Positions 17,415 to 26,462 of a stretch of DNA of 64,000 nucleotides are shown here, in pieces. Origin of the DNA: Magnetovibrio sp. (GTDB taxonomy: Bacteria; Pseudomonadota; Alphaproteobacteria; Rhodospirillales; Magnetovibrionaceae); assembly GCF_036568125.1 (NCBI RefSeq), contig NZ_DATCTF010000013.1, positions 124,001-188,000 of the forward strand. Reading direction: 5' to 3'. The notes beneath the pieces were generated by a model, which searched no databases, was not told the origin of the DNA, and worked only from the letters and a program-made list of their open reading frames with translations. Made by a program: the position numbers and the translations under genes. The first letter of the stretch is position 1. The number at the start of each line of letters is the position of its first letter.

Positions 17415-19130
17415 ATGCCGCAGGCAAGTACAGTTACGCCTCCACCTCAGAATCCAGGGCTGGACCTCAAGGCCGAGCGCGACCGCTTCGTCGCGCTGGC
17501 GTTTTGCTGGGCGGACTTCCTGCTTGAAGTGGATATGAACGAAGCCATCGTGTTCGCGGGCGGGCCGTGGCAGGCGATCACCGGCATGACCACGCAACAA
17601 CTTGTCGGCAAAAAACTCGACGACATCGTGCTGGCCGAAGACATGGGATTGATGCGCAGCCTGCTTGGCGTCGCGCGCCGCCAAGGACGTATCGAAGACG
17701 TCGACATTCGTTTTAAGGGGCAGCGCAAATCGGGGCTGCCGTTCGGGTTTGCCGGTTACTTTCTGGAAGATCTGGGCAATCACTATTTTCTCGCCCTGCG
17801 GGTATCGCGCAATCCCGGCGCGGGATTGGTTCACGGTGGGCAAAAGGCAACCGAGAGCAATCTGTACGACGCCAATTCCTTCGCCGACGTGCTGGGCGGC
17901 AAGCTCAAATCGGCGAAGCCGGGCGAAGACAACCAACTGACCTTGATCAACATGCCGGGCATGGCGGAGTTGAAAGCGCGCCTCGATGCCGACCAGACGG
18001 CGGAATTGGATAAGATCTTAGGCACCTATCTGCGGGCCAACTCGGTGGATGGCGACAGCGCCGCAGAGTTGGATGAAGGCAAATTCGGCTTGGTCCACGC
18101 CGACGATTTGGACGTCAGCAGCCTGGAAAGCCAACTGGCCAACGTGGCCAAGGATTTCGACCCGGACAAAAAGGGCATCAGCGTCGAAGCCGCAACCATG
18201 GCTGTGGACGCGGAAAACATTTCCGAAGAAGACATGGCCAACGGGCTGGTCTACGCCATCAACCGCTTCAAGGAATCGGGCGGCAGCGCCGGCTTCAACA
18301 TGCAGGAATTATCATCCAACCTGTCCAGTCTGGTCAGCGAGGCGGCGGAAAAAGTTTCCACTTTCAAGGCCACGGTGGCGAACAAGAATTTCCATCTGGT
18401 CTACCACCCGATCGTCAACGTCATGACCGGTGCGGTGCATCACTACGAAGCTCTGACCCGTTTCGAAGAAGGCGTGTCGCCTTACGAGATTATCACCATG
18501 GCCGAAGAAACCGGTTTGATCCCGGAATTCGATCTGGCGGTGGTGGAAAAGGGGTTGGAATTCCTCAACACCATCCCGCGCAACAATCCGATGTCCATTG
18601 CGGTGAACATTTCCGGCCAGTCCGTTGCGTCGGAATGGTACGTGAACGCCTTGCACAATATCATGAGCGACAACAAGTGGGCCAAGGGGCGGATGGTGTT
18701 CGAAATCACCGAGTCGGCGAAAATGGAAGACCTGGAAAGCGCCAACAATTTCATTCAGCGCTTGCGCAAGGACGGCTATCCGGTGTGCTTGGACGATTTC
18801 GGCGCGGGCGCGGCGAGCTTCGGTTATCTGATGCGTCTGGAAGTGGACGTGGTCAAGATCGACGGTCCGGTGGTCAAGGACGCCCAGCGCGCCCGGCGCG
18901 GCAAGGCGTTGTTCGAAAGCATGGCGACGCTATGCAAGAACCTCGGCATCGAAACCATTGCCGAAATGGTCGACGATCAGCAAGGTTTGGATTTCGTGCG
19001 CAAATGCGGCATCGATTTCGCCCAGGGCTATCTGTTCGGCAAGCCCAACGCCAACACCAAGGCCTTCAACATGGCCAAGCACATTCACATGTTTCCCAAT
19101 CCAGCGTTTTCCACCGGACGGACATGGTGA
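17415..19130 (+). CDS. PAS-EAL c-di-GMP phosphodiesterase
   Basis: 571 residues, soluble. The N-terminal about 20-150 region looks like a PAS domain (VDMNEAIVFAGGPWQAITGM, DDIVLAEDMGLM). A long acidic linker follows, then an EAL domain from about 325. Active-site motifs are intact: YEALTRFEEG, AVNISGQS, FEITESAK, CLDDFGAGAASFGYL, VVKIDGPVVKD, IETIAEMV and FAQGYLFG. It should therefore hydrolyse c-di-GMP under control of its PAS sensor. With the HD-GYP protein at 5425-6882 it gives two different phosphodiesterase types in the window. Confidence 0.92.
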   Translation: MPQASTVTPPPQNPGLDLKAERDRFVALAFCWADFLLEVDMNEAIVFAGGPWQAITGMTTQQLVGKKLDDIVLAEDMGLMRSLLGVARRQGRIEDVDIRFKGQRKSGLPFGFAGYFLEDLGNHYFLALRVSRNPGAGLVHGGQKATESNLYDANSFADVLGGKLKSAKPGEDNQLTLINMPGMAELKARLDADQTAELDKILGTYLRANSVDGDSAAELDEGKFGLVHADDLDVSSLESQLANVAKDFDPDKKGISVEAATMAVDAENISEEDMANGLVYAINRFKESGGSAGFNMQELSSNLSSLVSEAAEKVSTFKATVANKNFHLVYHPIVNVMTGAVHHYEALTRFEEGVSPYEIITMAEETGLIPEFDLAVVEKGLEFLNTIPRNNPMSIAVNISGQSVASEWYVNALHNIMSDNKWAKGRMVFEITESAKMEDLESANNFIQRLRKDGYPVCLDDFGAGAASFGYLMRLEVDVVKIDGPVVKDAQRARRGKALFESMATLCKNLGIETIAEMVDDQQGLDFVRKCGIDFAQGYLFGKPNANTKAFNMAKHIHMFPNPAFSTGRTW

Positions 19131-19193
19131 CGTCGGTAGCTTCATTTCGCCGCTGAGGCGCTGGGCATTAGGCGCGCGGGAATCGCTTTGCTA

Positions 19194-19222
19194 TTGCGAA
19201 TTTCCCTAAAAAACAGTATGTT
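19194..19222 (+). promoter_or_regulatory. Sigma-70-type promoter of the cold-shock gene
   Basis: TTGCGA (19194-19199), 17-bp spacer, TATGTT (19217-19222). It predicts a transcript start near 19229, so the mRNA would carry a leader of about 150 nt before the cspA-like ATG, as is usual for cold-shock mRNAs whose leader is regulatory. Confidence 0.5.
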
Positions 19223-19376
19223 CAGTACACGTTGCACTTTCGTCTAGTGTTCCCTGCTGACCGCGTTTGACTTTCTTCTGCGGCCCAACATGTTACCTCC
19301 TGACATTGTGAGCGTTACCAAAGCGGGCCGCCAAGGTGGTTGCCCGCCATTTCTCTATGTCAAAGGAATACAAGTT

Positions 19377-19586
19377 ATGGCTAAAGGTACCGTGAAGTGG
19401 TTCGACGCCACCAAAGGTTTTGGTTTCATTGAGCCGGAAGACGGTTCTAAGGACGCATTCGTCCACATCACGGCTGTTGAGCGCGCTGGTCTGTCCGGTC
19501 TGCGCGATGGCCAAAAGGTCGAATTCGACCTGACCGCCGGCAAGAACGGCAAAATGGCGGCCGATAACATCGTCGCCCTGGACTAA
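19377..19586 (+). CDS. cspA: Cold-shock protein (CspA family)
   Basis: 69 residues starting [20 protein letters not shown]. The RNP1 (KGFGFI) and RNP2 (DAFVHI) RNA-binding motifs are present. The start at 19377 is fixed by family length; the frame is open upstream through the leader. It binds single-stranded RNA and DNA and melts mRNA structure at low temperature. The next gene is a DEAD-box helicase, another cold-linked RNA remodeller. The final residues AADNIVALD are typical. Confidence 0.96.
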   Translation: MAKGTVKWFDATKGFGFIEPEDGSKDAFVHITAVERAGLSGLRDGQKVEFDLTAGKNGKMAADNIVALD

Positions 19587-19618
19587 GTCTCCGACTTAAG
19601 ATCCAGACGGGGCTCGCG

Positions 19619-19654
19619 GGGCGTGGTCTCAATCAGAGGCCGCGCCCGCGCCTT
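19619..19654 (+). terminator. Probable terminator after the cold-shock gene
   Basis: Stem GGGCGTGGTCTC / GAGGCCGCGCCC (about 19619-19630 and 19636-19647; two G-U pairs) with loop AATCA, followed by GCGCCTTTTG. The U-tract is weak, so some readthrough into rhlE is possible. Confidence 0.5.
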
Positions 19655-19681
19655 TTGCCCCAATTTATGAAAAGAGATTAT

Positions 19682-21082
19682 ATGACTGATTTTAAAGGGC
19701 TCGGATTGATCGAGCCCCTAATGCGCGCTGTTGAGGCCGAGGGCTATACCACGCCCACGCCCATTCAAGCGCAATCCATTCCGGCCCTGTTGAAGGGCCG
19801 CGACCTGCTGGGTGTTGCCCAGACGGGTACGGGCAAGACGGCATCGTTCGTGCTGCCCCTGTTGCAGCGCTTGAACGAAGCCAACGCCCAGCCGGCCCGC
19901 AAAACGCCGCGCGTGTTGATTTTGGCGCCGACGCGCGAATTAGCGCTGCAAATTCACGACAGTATTGAAACCTACGCCCGCTTTCTCGACATCCGCTCAG
20001 CCGTGGTGTTCGGCGGCGTGCCGTTGCTCAAACAGGCGAAAGCCTTGGGCCAAGGCGTGCATATCGTCGTCGCGACGCCGGGCCGCTTGATGGACCTGAT
20101 GAACCAAGACAAGGTCCGCCTCAATCGGGTGGAGACGTTTATCTTGGACGAAGCGGATCGCATGCTCGACATGGGATTCGTCAACGACGTGCGTAAGATT
20201 TCCGCCCAAGTGCCGGACAAACGCCAAACCGTGCTGTTTTCCGCGACCATGCCCGACAACGTGCGCAAGCTCGCCGACGGCCTGACCGACAACCCGGTGC
20301 AGATTGAGGTTACCCCGCAATCGACCACCGCCGAACGTATCGGCCAGCGGGTGTTGTTCGTGCCCAAGCAGAAAAAGCGCGAACTTCTGACCACGGTCCT
20401 CAAAGACAAAGACGTCAAACGCGTCTTGGTCTTCACCCGCACCAAGCACTCGGCCGATCGCGTGGCGCGCCATCTGGAACAAGGCGGCATCCGCGCCGGT
20501 GCGATCCATGGCAATAAAACCCAAAACGCCCGTCAGCGCGCGCTGGAAGGCTTCCGTAAGGGCCAACTGCGCGCCCTGGTGGCCACCGACATCGCCGCAC
20601 GCGGTATCGACGTCGACGGCGTGACCCACGTCATCAACTTCGACCTGCCCAACGATGCGGAAAACTACGTACACCGCATCGGCCGCACGGCACGTGGTGG
20701 CGAAACAGGTGAAGCGATCTCGTTCTGCGACGCCGAAGAGCGTGGCTATCTGCGCGGCATCGAAAAAGCCATCCGCCAAGCGGTGGATGTGTTTGCCGAT
20801 CATCCGTTCCATGCCGAAGCCATCGCCGAGCCGGAGCAGGACCCGCCCAAGCAAGGCGGCAATCGTGGCGGCGGACGCGGTGGTGGACAAGGTCGTCCGC
20901 AAGGCCGTGCCGGCCAGCCTGCCAAGGGCAAAGGCCACCGTCCCAAGGACGGCAAACGTCACAGTGACAAAGGCCATGGCGGTCATGGGCATGGCTCGAC
21001 CGGTGCGGGGGCGAAAAACCACGGCGCCAAACGCGGCAGCGGTGGTAATCGCGCGAAAAGCGGCGGCCCACGCGCAGCCTAA
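19682..21082 (+). CDS. rhlE: DEAD-box RNA helicase RhlE-like
   Basis: About 466 residues from the ATG at 19682 ([13 protein letters not shown]). Helicase motifs in order: Q motif ([12 protein letters not shown]), [25 protein letters not shown] ([11 protein letters not shown]), [14 protein letters not shown] and HRIGRTAR. The C-terminal about 90 residues are a Gly/Arg/Lys/His-rich disordered tail ([20 protein letters not shown]) that likely aids RNA binding. It remodels rRNA or mRNA structure using ATP. Confidence 0.95.
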   Translation: MTDFKGLGLIEPLMRAVEAEGYTTPTPIQAQSIPALLKGRDLLGVAQTGTGKTASFVLPLLQRLNEANAQPARKTPRVLILAPTRELALQIHDSIETYARFLDIRSAVVFGGVPLLKQAKALGQGVHIVVATPGRLMDLMNQDKVRLNRVETFILDEADRMLDMGFVNDVRKISAQVPDKRQTVLFSATMPDNVRKLADGLTDNPVQIEVTPQSTTAERIGQRVLFVPKQKKRELLTTVLKDKDVKRVLVFTRTKHSADRVARHLEQGGIRAGAIHGNKTQNARQRALEGFRKGQLRALVATDIAARGIDVDGVTHVINFDLPNDAENYVHRIGRTARGGETGEAISFCDAEERGYLRGIEKAIRQAVDVFADHPFHAEAIAEPEQDPPKQGGNRGGGRGGGQGRPQGRAGQPAKGKGHRPKDGKRHSDKGHGGHGHGSTGAGAKNHGAKRGSGGNRAKSGGPRAA

Positions 21083-21100
21083 AACGCATTATCGAAAAAA

Positions 21101-21130
21101 AAAGACCGGCCAATAGGCCGGTCTTTTGCG
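21101..21130. terminator. Bidirectional terminator between rhlE and argB
   Basis: AAAGACCGGCC / GGCCGGTCTTT (21101-21111 and 21116-21126), tetraloop AATA, with A-run on the left and T-run on the right. It can end both rhlE (+) and the yidC-engB-argB transcript (-). Confidence 0.9.
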
Positions 21131-21151
21131 TTCACGGATCGTACGAGGCGC

Positions 21152-22078
21152 TTATTCCGACGTAATCAGCGTGCCCGCGCCGTGTTTGGTGAACAGTTCC
21201 AAAAGCACCGCGTGGGGGATGCGGCCGTCAATGATGACGGCGGCTTCCACGCCCCCGTCGATGGCGTCGAGGCAGGTTTCCACCTTGGGGATCATGCCGC
21301 CCTTGATGACGCCTTTTTTGATCAGGTCGCGGGCCTGGGTGGCGGTCATGCGGGCAATCAGTTTGCCATCTTCGTCCAGCACACCCTTGACGTCGGTCAG
21401 CATCAACAAACGCTTGGCGTTCATTTCGGCGGCGATGGCGCCGGCCGCCGTGTCGGCGTTGATGTTGAGGGTTTCGCCGTTGGGACCGACGCCGATCGGC
21501 GCGATCACCGGGGTGATGTCGCTTTGTTCGAAAAAGTCCAGAACGTGCGGGGTGATCGAGGTGGGCTCGCCGACCAAACCCAGATCGAGAATGCGCTCAA
21601 TGTTGGAATCGGGATCTTGCACCGTGCGGCGCAGCTTTTCGGCGCGGATCAGGTTGCCGTCCTTGCCCGACAGGCCGACGGCAAAGCCGCCCGCAGCGTT
21701 GATTTCGGTGACGATGTGCTTGTTGATCGAGCCCGCCAGGACCATTTCGACCACGTCCACGGTTTCTTTGTCGGTGACCCGCAGACCGTGGATGAATTCG
21801 CTTTCGATTTTCAGCTTGTCGAGCATTGCGCCGATTTGCGGTCCGCCGCCGTGCACCACGATGGGGTTCGCGCCGACTTGGCGCAACAGGGCGATGTCGC
21901 GGGCGAACAATTCGGCCAAGGACGGATCGCCCATGGCGTTGCCGCCGTATTTGATCACCAGCGTCTCGCCCGAATAGCGGCGCATGTAGGGCAGCGCCTC
22001 GGACAAGGTTTTGGCTTGGTTCAACCAAGCTTCGGGCGGGGCTTCGGGATCGATTTTGATTTTTGCGTCATCTGCCAT
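21152..22078 (-). CDS. argB: Acetylglutamate kinase
   Basis: 308 residues. It shows the amino-acid-kinase fold motifs [25 protein letters not shown] and [15 protein letters not shown]. It phosphorylates N-acetylglutamate, the second step of arginine synthesis and usually the arginine-feedback step. It is the last gene of the rpmH...engB run; argD and argF lie elsewhere in the window at 54-56 kb. Confidence 0.97.
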   Translation of the reverse strand: MADDAKIKIDPEAPPEAWLNQAKTLSEALPYMRRYSGETLVIKYGGNAMGDPSLAELFARDIALLRQVGANPIVVHGGGPQIGAMLDKLKIESEFIHGLRVTDKETVDVVEMVLAGSINKHIVTEINAAGGFAVGLSGKDGNLIRAEKLRRTVQDPDSNIERILDLGLVGEPTSITPHVLDFFEQSDITPVIAPIGVGPNGETLNINADTAAGAIAAEMNAKRLLMLTDVKGVLDEDGKLIARMTATQARDLIKKGVIKGGMIPKVETCLDAIDGGVEAAVIIDGRIPHAVLLELFTKHGAGTLITSE

Positions 22079-22127
22079 AATGGCCTCAAATTACATGAGT
22101 TGTTGCAAGTCCGCTAGAGACTTATAG

Positions 22128-22790
22128 CTAGGCCTGGACGAGCTGCGCCAGCTCGGCGCGCAGTTCTTCGATGCCGATTTTCTTGGCCGAACTGGTACAG
22201 CGCACGATGGGATGCGCAGCGACGTGGCGGGCCAATTCTGCGTGGGTGGTTTCGAGCAGCTTTTCCAGCGGCCCGGCCTTGATCTTGTCGACCTTGGTCA
22301 GCACCACCTGATAGGACACCGCCGCGGTGTCGAGCATCTTCATCACGCCGCGGTCGACGTCCTTGATGCCATGGCGCGCGTCGATCAGCACCAGCACGCG
22401 GCGCAATTCCTGACGGCCCTTCAGATAGGCGTTGACCAACCGGGTCCACTTGGCGACCTGGTCCTTGGGCGCTTTGGCGTATCCATAGCCGGGCAGGTCG
22501 GCGATGATCATCTTCGCGCCGAGATCGAAAAAGTTGATCTGCTGGGTGCGCCCCGGGGTGTGTGATGTGCGCGCAATCGACTTGCGCCCGGTCAGGGCAT
22601 TGACCAACGACGACTTGCCGACGTTTGAGCGTCCGGCGAAGGCGATTTCGGGCAGGTCGGTGCCGGGAATTTGGCTCAGTCCAGCCGCGCCGAGCATGAA
22701 CGTACACTCGCCCGCGAACATGACGCGTCCGGCTTCGATTTGTTCGGGCTCGAAGCTGTCGTCGAGGGGAAGTGGTTGAATGTCGTTCAT
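22128..22790 (-). CDS. engB: Ribosome-biogenesis GTPase EngB (YsxC/YihA)
   Basis: 220 residues. GTPase motifs: G1 GRSNVGKSSLVNAL, G3 DLPGYGYAKA, G4 TKVDKI, G5 CTSSAKK. It assists late assembly of the large ribosomal subunit. The N-terminal FAGECTFMLGAAGLSQIP is typical for alphaproteobacterial members. It starts 24 nt after the yidC stop. Confidence 0.96.
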   Translation of the reverse strand: MNDIQPLPLDDSFEPEQIEAGRVMFAGECTFMLGAAGLSQIPGTDLPEIAFAGRSNVGKSSLVNALTGRKSIARTSHTPGRTQQINFFDLGAKMIIADLPGYGYAKAPKDQVAKWTRLVNAYLKGRQELRRVLVLIDARHGIKDVDRGVMKMLDTAAVSYQVVLTKVDKIKAGPLEKLLETTHAELARHVAAHPIVRCTSSAKKIGIEELRAELAQLVQA

Positions 22791-22814
22791 TTCAGGACCT
22801 GACCGGCGGGGGAC

Positions 22815-24572
22815 TTAGTCCCCCACCTTTACGCCCATGCGGCGCATGATCAGCCACTGCTGCAAGATGCTCAGCGTGTTGTTCCAGGCCCAGTAGATCA
22901 CCAAACCGGCGGAGAACGATGCCAGCAAGAAGGTGAAGATGAACGGCAGGTACATGAACACCTTGGCCTGCACCGGGTCGGTGGGCTGGGGGTTCAGGCG
23001 CTGTTGCAGCCACATGGTGAAGCCCATGATGATCGGCCAGATGCCGATGTCGATGGGCCCGGGGATGTAGGCGAGGTAGTTCCAATCGACCAGACCGAAC
23101 AGCGTCCAGACGCTGGCGGGGTCCTTCGCCGAGAGATCTTGAATCCAGCCGAAAAACGGCGCGTGGCGCATTTCGATGGTGACCAACAGCACCTTGTAGA
23201 GCGCGAAGAAAATTGGGATCTGCACCAAGATCGGCAAGCAACCCGCCGCCGGGTTGGCCTTTTCCTTCTTGTACAGCGCCATCATTTCCTGGTTCAGGCG
23301 CATTTTGTCTTCTTTGAAGCGTTCCTGCAGCTTTTTGATTTCCGGCTGCAGTTTCTTCATTTTGCTCATCGCAACGTAGGACTTGTTGGCCAGCGGGAAC
23401 AAAACCGCCTTGATCGCCACGGTGAGCAGCAAGATGGCGATGCCGAAGTTACCCAGGACACCGTGCAAATAGTGCAGACCATAGAAAATCGGCTTGGTGA
23501 GGAAGTAGAACATGCCGAAATCGACCGCCAGATCGAAATTCACGATGCCGAGATTTTCAGCGTAGCTGTCGAGCAACGTGACACGCTTGGCGCCGGCGAA
23601 GAAGCGCGAGGTGTTTTCGGCGCTGGCGCCGGGTTGCACGTCCATCTGTTGGCCGGCGAAATCGCTTTGGTATTTTTCAATCACGCCGGATTTGGAATAC
23701 AGCATGCGCGTGTTCACGGCTTTGGCCTGATCGGGGATCAAGGCCGTCAGCCAGTATTTGTCGGTAAAGCCAAGCCAGCCGCCGGTGGTGGGGATCTTCA
23801 TTTCCCCATCGGATTGAACGTCGTCGTATCCAACCTCTTTCAGTGTGCCGTCGAACACACCGAGTGGACCTTCGTGCAGGATGTACAGACCGGACCCTTG
23901 CGGCGTGCCCCAACGCGTCACCAGGCCGTAAGGGCTCAACGTCACCGGCTGCGCGGAATGGTTTTCAACCCGCTGGGTGATGGTGAACATGAAATCCTTG
24001 TCGATTTCGATGATGCGTTTGAAGATCAAGCCTTGGCCGTTGTCCCAGCTCAACGTCACCGGAGCAGCGGGGGACAAAACGCCCTTGTCGGCGCTCCACA
24101 CCGTGTCGTTGCCCGGCAGCTTGACGTTCTGGCCGACCCAGCCGTATTCGGCATAGTAGGCGTCTTCGGTGCCGCGCGGCTTGAGCAGGCGGATCTTGGC
24201 GCTGTCTTTGTCCAAGGTTTCGTTGTAGCCGTTCAAAATCAAATCGTCGATGCGCCCGCCCTTGAGAGCGATGGAGCCGGTGACGCTGGGCGACGTGATG
24301 GACACACGCGCGCCTTGGCCGAGGATTTGTTCGATACTTTGCGTGGCATCGACAACCGGCACGTCGGACATGGGCGCCACGCCGGGCTGGGCGGTGGACT
24401 GGGGTGCCGCCGGCATCTGAGGGGCGGTGGACGGGGGCGCGTCCGGGCTCGGCTGGCCGGTCGTCGTCGCGACGTTCGCCGGTTGCGGCGGTGCGGACGG
24501 AAACAGCGTCTCAAAGCCCAGCAGAATGGCGACGGAGAGCACGATCGCCAGTATCAGATTGCGGTTGTCCAT
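22815..24572 (-). CDS. yidC: Membrane protein insertase YidC
   Basis: 585 residues, Gram-negative type. An N-terminal membrane anchor (NLILAIVLSVAILLGFETLF) is followed by a Pro/Ala/Thr-rich linker and the large periplasmic beta-sandwich (about 80-345). The conserved five-helix insertase core lies at about 355-575 (YGLHYLHGVLGNFGIAILLLTVAIKAVLFPL..., NPAAGCLPILVQIPIFFALYKVL). It inserts and folds inner-membrane proteins with or without SecYEG. It sits in the canonical rpmH-rnpA-yidD-yidC order. Confidence 0.98.
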   Translation of the reverse strand: MDNRNLILAIVLSVAILLGFETLFPSAPPQPANVATTTGQPSPDAPPSTAPQMPAAPQSTAQPGVAPMSDVPVVDATQSIEQILGQGARVSITSPSVTGSIALKGGRIDDLILNGYNETLDKDSAKIRLLKPRGTEDAYYAEYGWVGQNVKLPGNDTVWSADKGVLSPAAPVTLSWDNGQGLIFKRIIEIDKDFMFTITQRVENHSAQPVTLSPYGLVTRWGTPQGSGLYILHEGPLGVFDGTLKEVGYDDVQSDGEMKIPTTGGWLGFTDKYWLTALIPDQAKAVNTRMLYSKSGVIEKYQSDFAGQQMDVQPGASAENTSRFFAGAKRVTLLDSYAENLGIVNFDLAVDFGMFYFLTKPIFYGLHYLHGVLGNFGIAILLLTVAIKAVLFPLANKSYVAMSKMKKLQPEIKKLQERFKEDKMRLNQEMMALYKKEKANPAAGCLPILVQIPIFFALYKVLLVTIEMRHAPFFGWIQDLSAKDPASVWTLFGLVDWNYLAYIPGPIDIGIWPIIMGFTMWLQQRLNPQPTDPVQAKVFMYLPFIFTFLLASFSAGLVIYWAWNNTLSILQQWLIMRRMGVKVGD

Positions 24573-24635
24573 GTTTAAGTCCAGTCCCCAGTGGCCCGCG
24601 CAATGGCGTTGGCCCCGTTTTATATACGTTTCGTG

Positions 24636-24938
24636 TTAAGCTTTAGGGTCCGCCCCGCAGCATATGTCGCCTGACGTGCCGTGATGGTCGTGCCGATGTG
24701 CGTGGGTGTGCATATCCGTGCCCGGAACGGGATCGAACCCGCCGTCGTTCCACGGATGGCAGCGGGCAAAGCGCTTCAGCCCCAGCCAGCCGCCTTTCAG
24801 CGCGCCGTGGGTCTCAAGGGCTTGCAGGGTGTACGATGAGCACGTGGGATAGAAGCGGCAGCTCCCCGGCAGAACCGGTGAGATGATCCACTTGTAGCCC
24901 AAAACCAAGGCGCGCATGACAAATGCGAGCGGGTTCAT
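24636..24938 (-). CDS. yidD: Membrane protein insertion efficiency factor YidD
   Basis: 100 residues. The family core is [21 protein letters not shown] ... [20 protein letters not shown], with its conserved Cys residues. The C-terminal tail is unusual: [19 protein letters not shown], a His/Cys cluster that might bind metal. Its ATG overlaps the rnpA stop by four bases, so the two are translationally coupled. Confidence 0.95.
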   Translation of the reverse strand: MNPLAFVMRALVLGYKWIISPVLPGSCRFYPTCSSYTLQALETHGALKGGWLGLKRFARCHPWNDGGFDPVPGTDMHTHAHRHDHHGTSGDICCGADPKA

Positions 24939-25351
24939 TGTGCGTCCTCTTGTTGTGGCGCGTCGACCGCGATGCCCATCTTGCGCAGCGCTTTCAACAA
25001 ATCGTCGACCAACTTAGGGTAAGGCCGGGTCAATGTCGCGCGTCGTCCGATGATCACCAAGTCGTACCCGGCCAAATTCGGCTCCTGATCGCCGCCAATC
25101 AAGCAGCGGGGTAGAATTTCTGCGGCCAAGGCCCGTAACCGGCGTTTGGCGCGATTGCGCGCGACCGAATTTCCGACCTTGCGGCTGACCGTGAAGCCAA
25201 CACGCAAAAAGCCATCCGTGCGGGCCGATAGACCGTCCGCCGGGTGGCTTTTGACCTGGAGGATTAACCCAGGAGAGGCCCACTTCTTACGCGTCGCCGC
25301 AACCCGGAGAAATTCCGGGCGCGTCTTTAGGCGCTCGATCCGGGGCCTCAT
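24935..25351 (-). CDS. rnpA: Ribonuclease P protein component
   Basis: 138 residues. The RNR motif [18 protein letters not shown] is intact. It binds the catalytic RNase P RNA and aids 5' processing of pre-tRNAs. It lies between rpmH and yidD as in most bacteria; the C-terminal tail (APQQEDAQ) is not conserved. Confidence 0.96.
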   Translation of the reverse strand: MRPRIERLKTRPEFLRVAATRKKWASPGLILQVKSHPADGLSARTDGFLRVGFTVSRKVGNSVARNRAKRRLRALAAEILPRCLIGGDQEPNLAGYDLVIIGRRATLTRPYPKLVDDLLKALRKMGIAVDAPQQEDAQ

Positions 25352-25362
25352 GTCACCGGGAA

Positions 25363-25497
25363 TTAAGCGGACAGGCGTTTGCGACCCTTGGCGCGACGTG
25401 CGGCCAGGATGCGGCGGCCACCAACGGTCGCCATGCGGCTACGGAAGCCATGGCGGCGTTTGCGAACCAGTTTGCTCGGTTGATACGTGCGTTTCAC
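25363..25497 (-). CDS. rpmH: 50S ribosomal protein L34
   Basis: 44 residues, exactly the family length: begins [17 protein letters not shown] after the initiator and ends AKGRKRLSA. The start codon is GTG at 25497, with GGAG upstream; there is no ATG option. L34 is a basic structural protein of the large ribosomal subunit. First gene of the rpmH-rnpA-yidD-yidC-engB-argB transcript. Confidence 0.97.
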   Translation of the reverse strand: MKRTYQPSKLVRKRRHGFRSRMATVGGRRILAARRAKGRKRLSA

Positions 25498-25721
25498 GTG
25501 ACGTCTCCGTTATCTGAAATCAAGGTGCGGTGTATACGGGCTCAGCGCCCGGAAGTCAACGGCTGGGGAGTCTTTTCACTCAGCTTTTTTTTCGGCGTTT
25601 TCATTGCATTTCAAATGTGTTGGCTGGGCGGGCATGATAATTATTTAACTGATCGTTCCATATTGGCTGGGCTTTAAGGGTGCTATACTCACGACTATGG
25701 GCACTGAAATGGGGTGGAAAG

Positions 25722-26462
25722 ATGGTCGATAGCCGACAAAATGGGGGCGAATTGCCACGCCCGCGCGACAAAGGCCTGAAGCGTTTTGCGCCGATCGCGG
25801 TGGTGCTTGTGGGGGTGATCGCCTTTTTCGCCAGCGGCGCGCACAACTATCTGAGCTTCGAGGCCTTGGCGCGTCACCGCGCCGATTTATTGGATTACGC
25901 CCAACAGCATGCTGTCGCCGCGGTGGTGGTGTTCATGCTGGCGTATGTGGTGGTGATCGGGTTTTCCTTGCCGGGCGGGGTGTGGCTGACCTTGGCGGGC
26001 GGCTTCGTGTTCGGCGGTTGGGCGACGGGGATTTACGTCGTGTTCAGCGCCACCGTCGGCGCAACCTTGATTTTTTTGGCCGCGCGATATGCCTTTGCCG
26101 ACCTGTTTCGCGCCCGTGCCGGTTCGGCGCTGGCGAAGATGGAAGCGGGATTTTGCGAAAACGCCTTCAATTATCTGTTGGTGTTGCGCCTGGTGCCGTT
26201 GTTTCCGTTCTGGCTGGTTAATCTGGTTCCGGCGTTGCTGGACGTGCGTTTGCGGACGTATGTCGTGGCGACGTTCCTGGGCATCATTCCCGGCACCTTC
26301 GTTTACGCCCATGTGGGCGCGGGGCTGGGGGCGGTGTTCGACAGCGGCGGCGAGCCCGATTTGGGGGTGATTTTTCAGCCTGCGGTGTTGTTGCCGATCC
26401 TCGCTCTCGCGGCGTTGTCGTTGGTGCCGATTGCCTATCAAAAGCTGAAAGGTGCGTCATGA
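25722..26462 (+). CDS. TVP38/TMEM64 (DedA-like) membrane protein
   Basis: About 246 residues from the ATG at 25722; a GTG at 25680 in frame is an alternative. About six hydrophobic segments include the re-entrant motif region GFSLPGGVWLTLAGGFVFG and VLRLVPLFPFWLVNLVPAL, typical of the VTT/SNARE-associated domain. DedA-superfamily proteins are linked to lipid flipping and membrane homeostasis. Its stop overlaps the start of the next gene (ATGA), so it is coupled to a MerA-like flavoprotein, a pairing seen in other bacteria. Confidence 0.88.
   Translation: MVDSRQNGGELPRPRDKGLKRFAPIAVVLVGVIAFFASGAHNYLSFEALARHRADLLDYAQQHAVAAVVVFMLAYVVVIGFSLPGGVWLTLAGGFVFGGWATGIYVVFSATVGATLIFLAARYAFADLFRARAGSALAKMEAGFCENAFNYLLVLRLVPLFPFWLVNLVPALLDVRLRTYVVATFLGIIPGTFVYAHVGAGLGAVFDSGGEPDLGVIFQPAVLLPILALAALSLVPIAYQKLKGAS

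Noticed and set aside
23004-24578. 524-codon plus-strand ORF opposite yidC
   Set aside because: It is the antisense shadow of yidC, His/Gln/Asp-rich with no domain pattern; yidC has all family motifs and operon context.
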